DNA from: Candidatus Gottesmanbacteria bacterium
GTDB taxonomy: Bacteria; Patescibacteria; Microgenomatia; UBA10105; UBA927
Direction of reading: 5' to 3'
Assembly: GCA_903821745.1 (NCBI GenBank)
Contig: CAIJMI010000005.1
Location: forward strand, 62,001 to 126,000
DNA: 64,000 bases
Both the position numbers and the translations under genes were made by a program. The notes beneath the pieces are model-generated. The model ran no database searches, was not told the origin of the DNA, and saw only the letters and a list, made by a program, of their open reading frames with translations. The first letter of the stretch is position 1, and every line of letters starts with the position of its first letter. Shown here piece after piece: positions 7,579-16,214 of this stretch.

Positions 7579-8535
7579 TCAAGTTGACAAACCGAAGAGA
7601 GTCTGAAGAATGTTTCTGGCTTCATCCGTTGTTCGTATTGTGATAAGTTTTTGGCGAATTTCCGATGCATGTTCAATACCCCTGATATACCATGCCAGAT
7701 GTTTCCGTAAGGATAGTGGATTTGAATCTGGTGTCAGCGCGTCAAAATAATTGCAGTGATCAATAGCTGTGTAAATTCGTTCTGCAAATGTTGGTATATG
7801 GTCGGTAAATACCCAAGGATTACCAAGTGTAGCCCTGCCGATTAGGACGCCATCGTAAGAATAATTTTTTGCTTTTTCGAGTGCATCTTTATATGAGGAA
7901 ACATCACCATTACCAAGAAGCAGCACATGTTTTGTTTTCGCAAGATCTGCAGCAATTTTAATTTCATCCCAATTAGCAATTCCGGAATACTGTTGCGTCA
8001 GGGTTCTTCCATGAAGAGCAATGGCATCAAGTGGCATTTCAAGAAGTACTGATATCCATTCTGTAGTGATAATGGTGTCATAACCAATGCGTGTTTTTAC
8101 GGATAACCCGATAGGCTTACCGCTTTTTTTAATGGCTGCATAGACAGATGCAATAATTTTTTGTGCAAGTTGAGGTGTACGGATAAGCGCAGCACCTCCA
8201 CCGCTATGCGTAACTCTGCGGGCGGGACATCCCATATTAATATCAATGCCAACAACCGAAGTTTTTTCGAGAAGCATGGTTGTAGCTTCCGCCATACCCC
8301 TTGGGTCTTTACCAAATAATTGCCCAACAAGTGGCGTTGTGGTTTGGTGTGTAGCAAACGTTCGAAGAAGCTTTTTGTTGCGTATGAGTCCATCAGCTGA
8401 CACAAATTCTGTATACAGTATGGTTGGATGTCCAATAATATCAACAACTGCCCGAAATGCTGGGTCAGTTATGCCGTCCATAGGGGATAAACCGATAATT
8501 GGGCTTTTAAAAATTGACCAAAACGATGTAGCCAT
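7579..8535 (-). CDS. dus: tRNA-dihydrouridine synthase
   Basis: FMN-dependent enzyme reducing specific uridines in tRNA D-loops. TIM barrel with the family landmarks GLSPMDGITDPAFR near the N-terminus, the catalytic-cysteine segment GIDINMGCPARRVTHSGGGAAL, VKTRIGYD, and the FMN-phosphate site LLGNGDVSSY with GVLIGRATLGNPW. A longer frame begins with GTG at 8565. I prefer the ATG at 8535 (318 aa) because the conserved fold starts just after it and a TATACA box lies 6 nt upstream. Subtype (DusA/B/C) is uncertain. Confidence 0.9.
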   Translation of the reverse strand: MATSFWSIFKSPIIGLSPMDGITDPAFRAVVDIIGHPTILYTEFVSADGLIRNKKLLRTFATHQTTTPLVGQLFGKDPRGMAEATTMLLEKTSVVGIDINMGCPARRVTHSGGGAALIRTPQLAQKIIASVYAAIKKSGKPIGLSVKTRIGYDTIITTEWISVLLEMPLDAIALHGRTLTQQYSGIANWDEIKIAADLAKTKHVLLLGNGDVSSYKDALEKAKNYSYDGVLIGRATLGNPWVFTDHIPTFAERIYTAIDHCNYFDALTPDSNPLSLRKHLAWYIRGIEHASEIRQKLITIRTTDEARNILQTLFGLST

Positions 8536-8577
8536 AGTGATGTATAATTCCTCATATCTTATCACGATGCAGCCTAT

Positions 8578-9558
8578 ATGAACACAAAATTTAAAAACGT
8601 CGCAGCACTTACATCACTGAAGTATTTTACAGCCACAAAAGACGGGTCAATACTGTTGCGGTCAGGTATTGTTGATCATATTATTGATAGCCATACCCAT
8701 ATTGGTTTGGGACTCCTAGAAAATTCGTTACCGGAACCTACGAAGTATGTGTTTCCATTAAACGACGCAGCAATTGATATTTCGCATTATTCTGCACACG
8801 ATTTTGATGCAAAATTGGTGAGGCGTGCCAGAATGGAAACACTAAAGGCAGTGCTTGCACGAGGAAGAAACTATCATTGCAGCGCTTCTCATTTAGTTCG
8901 TGAATTGAAGAATTTGCGCATTGATAGGGCGGTCGTACTGGCAGTTGATATTTTTGGCAAAATAAATTCTAGTATGGTGTTAGCAACTGCTTCCAAACAA
9001 CCAAAACACTTTATTCCCTTTATTTCTCTGCATCCTAGAAAACAAAATAATGAACAATTAATGAAACACTATGTAGAACGGGGAGCAAGGGGTATAAAAA
9101 TACATCCACCGATGCAGTTGGTTCGACCAAATAGCAGATATGTGTGTTCGATGATGAAGCTGGCGACGGAATATCATTTGCCGGTTCTATTTCATTGTGG
9201 CTTCACACCCTTGTCTCCAAAATTTCAAAAACGGTTTTCCAACATGGAGGATTATAAAAAAGTTGTTTCTCTCTATAAGGATATTCCAATCATTCTTGGC
9301 CATAGCGGTATTGATGAATGGGAAGAAGCACTCGCAATTGCAAAACAGTATGACCATGTGTATTTGGAACTAAGTGGACAGCCGTCACAGGTTATTCAGA
9401 AAATTATAAAAACGATCGGTGATGACAGGTTATTGTTCGGATCTGATTGGCCCTACTATCCAACAACACTCCCCCTCGCAAAGGTGCTTCTTGCAACTGA
9501 AGGTAAAGAAAAATCAAGAGAAAAAATATTATATACAAATGCTTCCCATTTGTTCTAA
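8578..9558 (+). CDS. Amidohydrolase-family (PF04909-like) metal-dependent hydrolase
   Basis: 326 residues with the TIM-barrel metal motifs in order: DSHTHIG (about 39-45), KIHPPMQL, LFHCG (about 210), LGHSGIDEW and the terminal FGSDWPYYP. These residues bind the catalytic metal and fit hydrolases or decarboxylases of the amidohydrolase-2 group. The substrate cannot be inferred: neighbours are a divergent dus gene and a tRNA. A TATAAT at 8543-8548 may be its promoter -10, with a leader of roughly 20 nt. Confidence 0.82.
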   Translation: MNTKFKNVAALTSLKYFTATKDGSILLRSGIVDHIIDSHTHIGLGLLENSLPEPTKYVFPLNDAAIDISHYSAHDFDAKLVRRARMETLKAVLARGRNYHCSASHLVRELKNLRIDRAVVLAVDIFGKINSSMVLATASKQPKHFIPFISLHPRKQNNEQLMKHYVERGARGIKIHPPMQLVRPNSRYVCSMMKLATEYHLPVLFHCGFTPLSPKFQKRFSNMEDYKKVVSLYKDIPIILGHSGIDEWEEALAIAKQYDHVYLELSGQPSQVIQKIIKTIGDDRLLFGSDWPYYPTTLPLAKVLLATEGKEKSREKILYTNASHLF

Positions 9559-9583
9559 TCTTTGATAAAATACAAATCGTTTG

Positions 9584-9657
9584 GCCCCCATCGTCTAGTG
9601 GCCTAGGACGGGTGGTTTTCAGCCACCAGATCGCCGGTTCGACTCCGACTGGGGGTA
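9584..9657 (+). tRNA. tRNA-Glu (anticodon TTC)
   Basis: 74 nt. Acceptor GCCCCCA/TGGGGGT (G1-T72 wobble), anticodon loop TTTTCAG, T loop TTCGACT with one C-A mismatch in the T stem, discriminator A, no encoded CCA. The 128 bp that follow up to the next gene show nothing I recognise. Confidence 0.93.
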
Positions 9658-9785
9658 CATAGTTTCATAATCGCAAGACACCCGTCGAATTATAAAGTAC
9701 TCCAGGATTTTTTTGTGGATCAAAAAATAATTCGTTCATGTTTCATATATTCGAATAATAGCAAATAATTATGTAATCTATAACG

Positions 9786-10445
9786 TTACACAATTTGCAG
9801 TTTATTTGAATTAGTTTTTAACCACTTTATATATTGCTTATATGCAGGCTTATATGCAGCAACTATTTTCCAAAATTTCGGTCCGTGATTTTTTTCTTTT
9901 GTGTGGGAAAGTTCGTGGACAACAACATAATCAAGAACAAGGATTGGTGCCATCACAAGTCGCCAATTAAACTGTAATGCGTTATTCGGAGCACATGAAC
10001 CCCATTTAGAACTGGTATCCGAATAGGTAATATTTTTATACGCGGTATTCATAGCATTAGCATAAAAATTCACCCGTTCAGTTATAATTCGTTTCGCTTC
10101 TTTTACATACCAATTTGTTAATTCTACTTTTCCCCGGAATAGAAGATGTTTTGGATAATGAAGTTTTCCTTTATCTAAAGTAATTTGTCTGCCTAAATCA
10201 ATCGTTACGACATAGGGATTACCAAGATAATAATAAATGTCACCGTCTTCAATCGCATGTTTAATTTTAAGTGGAAATTTTTGTGTTACTGCAACTTTTT
10301 TTTCTATCCATTCTTTTTTACTCTCGACAAACTGGTCAATGAGAAATTTTGGGAGTAGCGTTGGTGCTTTGACGACCACAGCACCGGTTGGTGCTATTTG
10401 GATAAGAATACTGCGTCGGTGAGACCGAAAAAGTTCGTACTTCAT
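9786..10445 (-). CDS. YgjP-like zinc metallopeptidase
   Basis: Zincin-type domain (PF01863). The metal motif VVHELSHTKEKNHGPKFW sits near residue 175 with both histidines and the catalytic glutamate, and SSKWGSCAPNNALQFNWRL upstream is the family's second signature. There is no signal peptide, so it is cytosolic. A TTG-started form from 10469 is possible, but the ATG at 10445 gives a 4-nt ATGA overlap with the thymidine kinase stop and starts at the conserved region. It is translationally coupled to tdk, which does not by itself suggest a shared function. Confidence 0.85.
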   Translation of the reverse strand: MKYELFRSHRRSILIQIAPTGAVVVKAPTLLPKFLIDQFVESKKEWIEKKVAVTQKFPLKIKHAIEDGDIYYYLGNPYVVTIDLGRQITLDKGKLHYPKHLLFRGKVELTNWYVKEAKRIITERVNFYANAMNTAYKNITYSDTSSKWGSCAPNNALQFNWRLVMAPILVLDYVVVHELSHTKEKNHGPKFWKIVAAYKPAYKQYIKWLKTNSNKLQIV

Positions 10446-11017
10446 TTTTTCTTGTAACAAGCCCGACAACGCGCTACATAGACGTTGTCTGAAAATTTTG
10501 CAACGAGGGACGGATCAGTATGGAGTGCGTTAACAGTTTTTCCTTTGGTTATTCGTTTATGAAAAACCGCGTCATTACCACATATGCTGCAAACTGAAGA
10601 TAATTTTGTCACCTTATCAGCAATTGACATGAGTGTTGGCATAGGAGCAAATGGTTGCCGATCAAACGTCATCGCAAGCCCTGCAACAATGACATGTTTT
10701 TTCTGTTGAAGCAATGTCTCCACAACTGGAACAAGCGCCTCCCCAAACCATTGTGCTTCATCAATTGCGACTAAATCCGTATTTTTTGTTACAGTTTTGA
10801 GTATGTCTTTCGCGTGATGAATCAGTTCTGAGGCAAATGTCATCCCTGCATGGCTATGGATTTCCTTTTCCTTTCCATAGCGAATATCAATGGCATGTTT
10901 AAAGACAACAACGTGTTTCTTGCCAATAGTTGCACGTTTTACTTGTCGGATGAGTTCTTCTGTTTTGCCGCAGTACATAGGACCTGCAATGACTTCTAGA
11001 TATCCGATACGGTTCAT
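10442..11017 (-). CDS. tdk: Thymidine kinase, type II
   Basis: Phosphorylates thymidine to dTMP (salvage). 191 residues with the P-loop GPMYCGKTEEL (12-22), the DEAQWF Walker-B/base segment (about 95-100), the lasso region near residue 125, and structural zinc cysteines CSICGN and CRAC at the end. It starts 9 nt after a good promoter on the minus strand. Together with upp it indicates reliance on nucleoside salvage. Confidence 0.94.
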   Translation of the reverse strand: MNRIGYLEVIAGPMYCGKTEELIRQVKRATIGKKHVVVFKHAIDIRYGKEKEIHSHAGMTFASELIHHAKDILKTVTKNTDLVAIDEAQWFGEALVPVVETLLQQKKHVIVAGLAMTFDRQPFAPMPTLMSIADKVTKLSSVCSICGNDAVFHKRITKGKTVNALHTDPSLVAKFSDNVYVARCRACYKKK

Positions 11018-11026
11018 ATGAGACAG

Positions 11027-11055
11027 ATACTACGGCATGAATCTTGTCTGCGCAA
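11027..11055 (-). promoter_or_regulatory. tdk promoter
   Basis: Minus strand TTGCGC (11055-11050), 17-nt spacer, TAGTAT (11032-11027). The ATG at 11017 lies 9 nt downstream. Confidence 0.6.
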
Positions 11056-11108
11056 GAGGACGCAACGGTTTCGGGTTTTATTGATATAGTTCTATCTATT
11101 TTATCATC

Positions 11109-11137
11109 TTGTTAGGATTCATTTTCGGGTTTAGTAT
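11109..11137 (+). promoter_or_regulatory. Promoter of the small-protein/Y-polymerase operon, leaderless type
   Basis: TTGTTA at 11109-11114, 17-nt spacer, TAGTAT at 11132-11137. The ATG at 11144 follows after 6 nt. No LexA-like dyad resembling that upstream of lexA was seen here. Confidence 0.65.
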
Positions 11138-11143
11138 GAATAT

Positions 11144-11389
11144 ATGGCAGATAGAATTGATGAATCAGTTACGGTTGCAACAGCTCTTCTAAGTAAAACC
11201 ATCGTACCGGAACGTGTGGAATGGAGACATCATACCTATATTTGTACGCGATGCACGATGCAGTATACCAGCATGGACGGTCAAACACTGCTCCATGTGT
11301 TTTTTATGACAACAAAAGAAGCATGTATGCAGATAGTGTTAAACACACGATCACTGCGATGGACATTACAGGCAATTGAGACACTATGA
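11144..11389 (+). CDS. Small protein coupled to the Y-family polymerase
   Basis: 81 residues, no recognised family. It contains a single CTRC pair (about residues 30-33) in a region HTYICTRCTMQYTSMDG that looks like half of a zinc ribbon. Its TGA overlaps the ATG of the polymerase gene (ATGA), so the two are translationally coupled. It has its own promoter. It may be a small polymerase accessory protein, by analogy with other small genes linked to lesion-bypass polymerases. That is inference from position only. Confidence 0.7.
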   Translation: MADRIDESVTVATALLSKTIVPERVEWRHHTYICTRCTMQYTSMDGQTLLHVFFMTTKEACMQIVLNTRSLRWTLQAIETL

Positions 11390-12654
11390 TACGCCAATTT
11401 ACTGCGCATTTACCAACAGTGCTCTATATAGACATTAACTCCTGTTTTGCAACCATTGAACAACAAGCGCATCCAAAATATCAAGGAAAACCGCTTGTGA
11501 TTGCAGCGTATGAAACAGAAAACGGTGTTATTTTAGCAGCATCATATGAAGCGAAACGGTGTGGTGTGCAAACGGGGATGCGGATTTCCGAGGGCAAAAG
11601 ACTATGTCCGGCCCTTCTTGTCACCGTACCGGATCCAGAAAAATATCGGTTCGTTAATACCCGTCTTACCGAACTTGTTTCATCCTATTCATCACACATA
11701 CAAGTCCAATCAATCGATGAAATGATCGTCCGCATGGATGAAACACCGTATCTTACAGGGTACACGAATACTGAAAAAGTGGTAGTTGATCGAATGCGGT
11801 ATTTGGGAATGGAAATAAAAAAACGGATTCGGGAAGAAATAGGTGATCGTATAACGGTATCTATCGGTATTGCACCCAACGCATTTTTGGCAAAAACAGC
11901 GTCAAATTTAAAAAAACCGGATGGACTGGAAGAAATAATTGCAAGCAATATTATTCGTGTTCTAGATTCTTTGCAACTTACGGATTTATGCGGAATAAAA
12001 AAGGGGAACGGTAGGCGATTGCTGGCACATGGTATTACGACCCCTCGTATGATGTTTGAATCCCCACCTGAGGCAGTAGAACGGGCATTTGGGTCAATCA
12101 CGGGTCGATATTGGTGGTTATGGCTTCATGGATTTGAAATCGGATCTATTTATGCAGAAAAACAAAACGAAGAACGAAAAAGTTATAGTCAATCGTCATC
12201 GCTTCAGTGTCCGACTATTCCCAGTGATACCAATGCCATACAAGTTATCTACCAGTTAGTGGCAAAAATGACTGGTCGGCTTCGAGAAGATGGATGCAGT
12301 ACTGGTGGTGTTATGGCAGGATGTGCATTTAGAGACGGAACCTATTGGCAAAAACGGAAAAAATTGACAACGAAAAAGTATGCAACAGAAGATATATTTG
12401 AGGTAATCCGGAAACTCTTTTTTTATGCGCCCGCTAAACTGATTCATACGGTGTTTGTTGGCGTATATGATATTCATGCAGATTTATATTCCCAGTTAAC
12501 GATGGATGAACAGGAACTCGAAAAACAGGCCCGTACAAAGGCAATAGACAGTATTTGTCATAAATTTGGGAGTCAGTCGATTACGTCAGGCATCGCAATG
12601 CAGGCAAAACAAATAATTGTTGACCGTATTGCGTTTGGAAAAGGTGCATTGTAA
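11386..12654 (+). CDS. Y-family (DinB/UmuC-type) lesion-bypass DNA polymerase
   Basis: 422 residues. The first catalytic motif reads YIDINSCFATIEQQ (about 14-27, metal-binding Asp) and the second SIDEMIVRMD (about 107-116, catalytic Asp-Glu). The fingers region EAKRCGVQTGMRISEGKRLCP is typical, as are SIGIAPNAFLAKTASNLKKPDGL (palm), a helix-hairpin-helix region near 200, and a little-finger domain to about 400. The family performs error-prone synthesis past damaged bases. Cys in the first motif where many DinB have Phe-Phe suggests the UmuC side, but I cannot decide between DinB and UmuC. Confidence 0.9.
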   Translation: MIRQFTAHLPTVLYIDINSCFATIEQQAHPKYQGKPLVIAAYETENGVILAASYEAKRCGVQTGMRISEGKRLCPALLVTVPDPEKYRFVNTRLTELVSSYSSHIQVQSIDEMIVRMDETPYLTGYTNTEKVVVDRMRYLGMEIKKRIREEIGDRITVSIGIAPNAFLAKTASNLKKPDGLEEIIASNIIRVLDSLQLTDLCGIKKGNGRRLLAHGITTPRMMFESPPEAVERAFGSITGRYWWLWLHGFEIGSIYAEKQNEERKSYSQSSSLQCPTIPSDTNAIQVIYQLVAKMTGRLREDGCSTGGVMAGCAFRDGTYWQKRKKLTTKKYATEDIFEVIRKLFFYAPAKLIHTVFVGVYDIHADLYSQLTMDEQELEKQARTKAIDSICHKFGSQSITSGIAMQAKQIIVDRIAFGKGAL

Positions 12655-12664
12655 GATAATAAGA

Positions 12665-12765
12665 ATAAATCAAGAGCGATGAGTAGTGATCTAGCACAGT
12701 GACTCATCCAGCAACCGATGCGAATGTATCGCCCGCGGTGCTCCAGCTAGAAAACGATTAGCCCT
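12665..12765 (+). ncRNA. SAM-I/IV-clan riboswitch (metK leader), no P4
   Basis: Directly upstream of metK. Elements seen: ATCAAGAG (the SAM-I 5' consensus) closing with AATC 12668-12671 against GATT 12756-12759 (P1); P2 GATGAGT 12678-12684 with ACTCATC 12702-12708; P2 loop TCTAGC 12690-12695 exactly complementary to GCTAGA 12746-12751 (pseudoknot); GCAACC 12711-12716 against GGTGC 12737-12741 enclosing hairpin CGATGC-GAAT-GTATCG (P3). No P4 hairpin is present, a feature closer to SAM-IV. A CCTT just after the aptamer could pair with the AAGG ribosome-binding site at about 12770, suggesting translational control. Confidence 0.75.
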
Positions 12766-12779
12766 TAGAAAGGAAACAT

Positions 12780-13886
12780 ATGATTACGTATTTTACTTCT
12801 GAATCCGTTGCTGCAGGTCATCCCGATAAAGTGTGTGACCAAGTATCTGATGCTGTTGTTGACGCGGCACTTGCAGTATACCCGAAGAGTCGAGTTGCTG
12901 TGGAAACATTGGTTACCAAAAATAGAATTGTACTTGCCGGCGAAGTGACCTGTCCAAAACGATTGGATTACAAAAAAATTGCCCAAAAAACAATTAAGCG
13001 TCTTGGATACACAAAAGAGCTATTTGAATTTACGAACAACTCCCCGATTTCAATCTATATACACGAACAGTCCCCGGATATTGCAAAAGGGGTTGATGAT
13101 GGAGGAGCTGGCGACCAAGGAATGATGTTTGGCTATGCGTGTAACGACACACCAGAATATATGCCGCTGCCAATTATTTTTGCGCATCGCCTTGTTGAAC
13201 AGATGGACAACGTTCGGGAGAATAAAAAACTTTCGTATTTACGACCGGATGGAAAAGCAGAAGTCAAAGTAAAATATGACGGCATGATTCCAAAGGAAAT
13301 GGAAGAAATCGTTCTTGCTGTGCCACATGATCCCAAAAAAACAAATAGTGAGGTAAAACAGGATTTAATCCGGTATGTTATTTCGCCTATTTGTGAGTGG
13401 TATCATATGTATATACCAAAAACCGATGCAATTATTTTAAATGGTACCGGTACATGGGATATTGGTGGTCCTGCATCAGATACTGGGGTGACGGGAAGAA
13501 AAATTATTGTTGACACGTACGGGTCATTTGCAAGGCACGGTGGTGGCTGTTTTTCCGGAAAAGATCCGACAAAAGTGGATCGAAGTGCCGCATATGCCTG
13601 CCGGTTTATTGCCAAAAATATTATTCACCAAAAATTTGCAAAACGTGTTGAAGTGCGAGTTGCCTATGTTATTGGTCAGGAGGATCCGATTGATCTACAG
13701 TTTGAATGTTTTGGAACGGAACAAAAACCAATGGCAACCATAAAGTCATACGCAAATCAGATTCTTTCATTATCCGTTAAAGGTATTATTGAAGGATTAC
13801 ATCTTAGGCAACCGATGTATGAAAAGACCGCTGCATACGGACATTTCGGTCGAGATGGATTCCCTTGGGAAGCAGTGTTAGAATAA
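12780..13886 (+). CDS. metK: S-adenosylmethionine synthetase
   Basis: Makes SAM from methionine and ATP. 368 residues with the N-terminal ESVAAGHPDKVCDQVSDAV, the ATP motif DDGGAGDQGMMFGYA (about 102-116), the phosphate-binding GGGCFSGKDPTKVDRS (about 258-273) and the C-terminal YGHFGRDGFPWE. All active-site landmarks are intact. Control by the upstream SAM-binding leader is the expected feedback. rarA follows 4 nt after the stop. Confidence 0.96.
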   Translation: MITYFTSESVAAGHPDKVCDQVSDAVVDAALAVYPKSRVAVETLVTKNRIVLAGEVTCPKRLDYKKIAQKTIKRLGYTKELFEFTNNSPISIYIHEQSPDIAKGVDDGGAGDQGMMFGYACNDTPEYMPLPIIFAHRLVEQMDNVRENKKLSYLRPDGKAEVKVKYDGMIPKEMEEIVLAVPHDPKKTNSEVKQDLIRYVISPICEWYHMYIPKTDAIILNGTGTWDIGGPASDTGVTGRKIIVDTYGSFARHGGGCFSGKDPTKVDRSAAYACRFIAKNIIHQKFAKRVEVRVAYVIGQEDPIDLQFECFGTEQKPMATIKSYANQILSLSVKGIIEGLHLRQPMYEKTAAYGHFGRDGFPWEAVLE

Positions 13887-13890
13887 CAGC

Positions 13891-15087
13891 GTGAAGAAAA
13901 ACGATCCAAAAATTGAATCAAAACCACTTGCGGAACTGCTTCGACCAAAAACGCTTGACGATGTCGTTGGTCAGGCACACGTTGTTGGCAAGGACGGAAT
14001 ACTTCGAAAAATGCTAATCAGTGGTTTTATACCCTCCATGATTTTTTGGGGGCCACCGGGGTGCGGCAAAACAACACTTGCAGAGCTCGTTAGTACATTG
14101 ACAAAATCCGTATTTATTTCAAAATCTGCAGTTACAACTAATCTTGCAGATATTCGAGAAGTTATTGCACTTGCCGCAAAGCGACTAGTTGATTCTGGGC
14201 AACGGACAGTATTGTTTATTGATGAAATTCACCGATTTAATAAAGCACAACAGGATGCCTTGTTGCCGCATGTAGAAAAAGGAACTGTTATTTTTATTGG
14301 AGCAACAACAGAAAATCCATCATTTGAAGTCATCTCACCGCTTCTCTCAAGAAGCCGCGTTTTGGTGCTTCATGCATTGACGGAGGATGAGCTAACGGCA
14401 ATTGCAATACGTGGATTACAGTTTGTGAAACGATCCACAACAAAAGAAGCACTTGCCGCACTTCTCACCTTTGGCAACGGTGACGCAAGACAGGTATTAA
14501 CTATCATTGAAATTGCAGCAAAATTGAATACCAAAACACAGCTGGAAGAATCGGATATTGAAGAAGCAGCACAACGGAAAATGCTGCAATACGATCAAAC
14601 GGGTGATGAACATTACAATACGATCAGTGCATTTATCAAATCTATTCGGGCTAGTGATGTTGATGCAGCCCTATATTATCTTGCTCGTATGGTAAAGTCA
14701 GGAGAAGATCCGCTTTTTATTGCACGTCGTATGGTGGTATTTGCTTCTGAGGATATCGGTATGGCACAACCAACCGCCCTTGTTGTTGCTAACTCCGTAT
14801 TTCGAGCATGCGAAACTATTGGATTCCCGGAATGTCAGGAAAATTTAGCGCATGGTGTTGTGTATCTTTGTAAAGCGCCCAAAAATCGCGATGCGTACAA
14901 TGCATACATGGCAGCACTTTCTGATGTTGAACAGTTTGGGAATCTCGCAATTCCCCTCACAATCAGAAATGCTCCAACATCATTAATGAAGGGGTTAGAA
15001 TACGGCAAAGGATATGAAAAATATTCGAAGGAAAGTTTCTTACCGGACAAGATCAAAGGAAAACGGTACTATACACCAACGTCATAA
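13891..15087 (+). CDS. rarA: Replication-associated recombination protein A (AAA ATPase)
   Basis: MgsA/RarA/WRNIP1 family, acting at stalled forks and gaps. 398 residues starting with GTG. The N-terminus PLAELLRPKTLDDVVGQAHVVG leads into Walker A GPPGCGKTT (about 52-60), Walker B FIDEIHRFNK (about 108-117), sensor 1 IGATTENPSF and the C-terminal tetramerisation region with SLMKGLEYGKGYEKY. Length is slightly under the usual 420-440. It lies between metK and a Nudix gene in a run of tightly packed same-strand genes. Confidence 0.93.
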   Translation: MKKNDPKIESKPLAELLRPKTLDDVVGQAHVVGKDGILRKMLISGFIPSMIFWGPPGCGKTTLAELVSTLTKSVFISKSAVTTNLADIREVIALAAKRLVDSGQRTVLFIDEIHRFNKAQQDALLPHVEKGTVIFIGATTENPSFEVISPLLSRSRVLVLHALTEDELTAIAIRGLQFVKRSTTKEALAALLTFGNGDARQVLTIIEIAAKLNTKTQLEESDIEEAAQRKMLQYDQTGDEHYNTISAFIKSIRASDVDAALYYLARMVKSGEDPLFIARRMVVFASEDIGMAQPTALVVANSVFRACETIGFPECQENLAHGVVYLCKAPKNRDAYNAYMAALSDVEQFGNLAIPLTIRNAPTSLMKGLEYGKGYEKYSKESFLPDKIKGKRYYTPTS

Positions 15088-15093
15088 TCGTTT

Positions 15094-15516
15094 ATGAAAA
15101 CAGAATATTCAGCAGGTGCAGTTATTGTAAAAATGGTTCAAGGCACCTGGCATGTACTTTGTATTCGCGATATGAACAAAAACCTCACGTTTCCCAAAGG
15201 GCTCATTGAACCAAAAGAAGACGCACGGGATGCAGCTATTCGTGAAGCCGAGGAAGAAACAGGTATTTCAAACATTGTCTATAAAGCACCGTTGCCGGAG
15301 GTGGCCTATTTTTATACTCGAAACGGAGCAACGCTTCATAAAACGGTCTCATACTTTTTATTTACTTATGAAGGAACAGAAAAACTGAAACCGCAGATTG
15401 AAGAAGGCATTACGGATATTTTATGGCTTCCGTTGGAACAAGCAACGGATTCAATCGGCTACACAAAATCAAATCTGCCGTTATTGACTGAAACAAAACG
15501 GCTTTTATCTGTATGA
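15094..15516 (+). CDS. Nudix hydrolase
   Basis: 140 residues with a complete Nudix box from about residue 36 (GLIEPKED then REAEEETGI), which binds the metals for pyrophosphate hydrolysis. The FPKGLIE start and the DILWLPLEQA region resemble Ap4A/MutT-like hydrolases. Exact substrate is not decidable. The stop overlaps the start of the holA-like gene by 4 nt (ATGA). Confidence 0.88.
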   Translation: MKTEYSAGAVIVKMVQGTWHVLCIRDMNKNLTFPKGLIEPKEDARDAAIREAEEETGISNIVYKAPLPEVAYFYTRNGATLHKTVSYFLFTYEGTEKLKPQIEEGITDILWLPLEQATDSIGYTKSNLPLLTETKRLLSV

Positions 15517-16202
15517 AAATACTCCTCCACGGCGAACATATCGAAGGGTCAAGAGAAGAATATATCAGATTGAAAACATCCTTTGGATCAAAAGAAATCC
15601 GTGAGTTAAATGGCAGACAAATAGATGAGGCAACACTCATTCAGGCAGTGCAATCCAATTCTTTGTTTGGCGAAGGAAGTATTGTGTGTATTGAACAGCT
15701 ATTCGGAACCCTCGGGAAAAAGGCAAAACAGGCCGCCATATACGCAACTATCATTAAAGAAGCTGATCCCACAGCAACGATTTTGCTTTGGGAACAAAAA
15801 GAAATTGGAAAAGAAATTTTGACACTCCTTGGACCGTCTGTTTCGGCGCGGCTTTTTGCGTATCCAAAAATTATTTTTTCTTTTCTTGATTCCATCAAAC
15901 CTGATGGAATAAAGCAATCGCTTTTATATATGGATGAGCTGCTTGTTACAGAGCCTGCTGAGCTCGTTTGGAGTATGCTTATTTCAAGAATACGGACACT
16001 GATTCAGATAAAAGATGGCATTACACCCGACAAAATGTCAGCATGGCAGCTCGGGCGTTTGACAAACCAGGCGCGCTTGTTTACGATGAATAAACTGCTC
16101 GATATGCACAAAAACCTTCTCACAATGGAATATACCCTTAAAAATGGAACATCCCCATTTACCATGCCAGAAAGTATCAAACAATTTGTGTTGTCTGTAT
16201 AA
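15513..16202 (+). CDS. holA: DNA polymerase III delta subunit, short form
   Basis: Clamp-loader subunit that opens the sliding clamp. 229 residues against the usual 330-345. Landmarks: N-terminal LLHGEHIEGSREEYI, NSLFGEGSIVCIEQLF (the clamp-interacting helix region), and the C-terminal collar WQLGRLTNQARLFTMNKL with LKNG. There is no intact Walker A, as in normal delta subunits. The middle of the protein seems shortened. The identification rests on pattern similarity and gene size, so it is less certain than its neighbours. Confidence 0.75.
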   Translation: MKILLHGEHIEGSREEYIRLKTSFGSKEIRELNGRQIDEATLIQAVQSNSLFGEGSIVCIEQLFGTLGKKAKQAAIYATIIKEADPTATILLWEQKEIGKEILTLLGPSVSARLFAYPKIIFSFLDSIKPDGIKQSLLYMDELLVTEPAELVWSMLISRIRTLIQIKDGITPDKMSAWQLGRLTNQARLFTMNKLLDMHKNLLTMEYTLKNGTSPFTMPESIKQFVLSV

Positions 16203-16214
16203 AAAGGAGGAACT

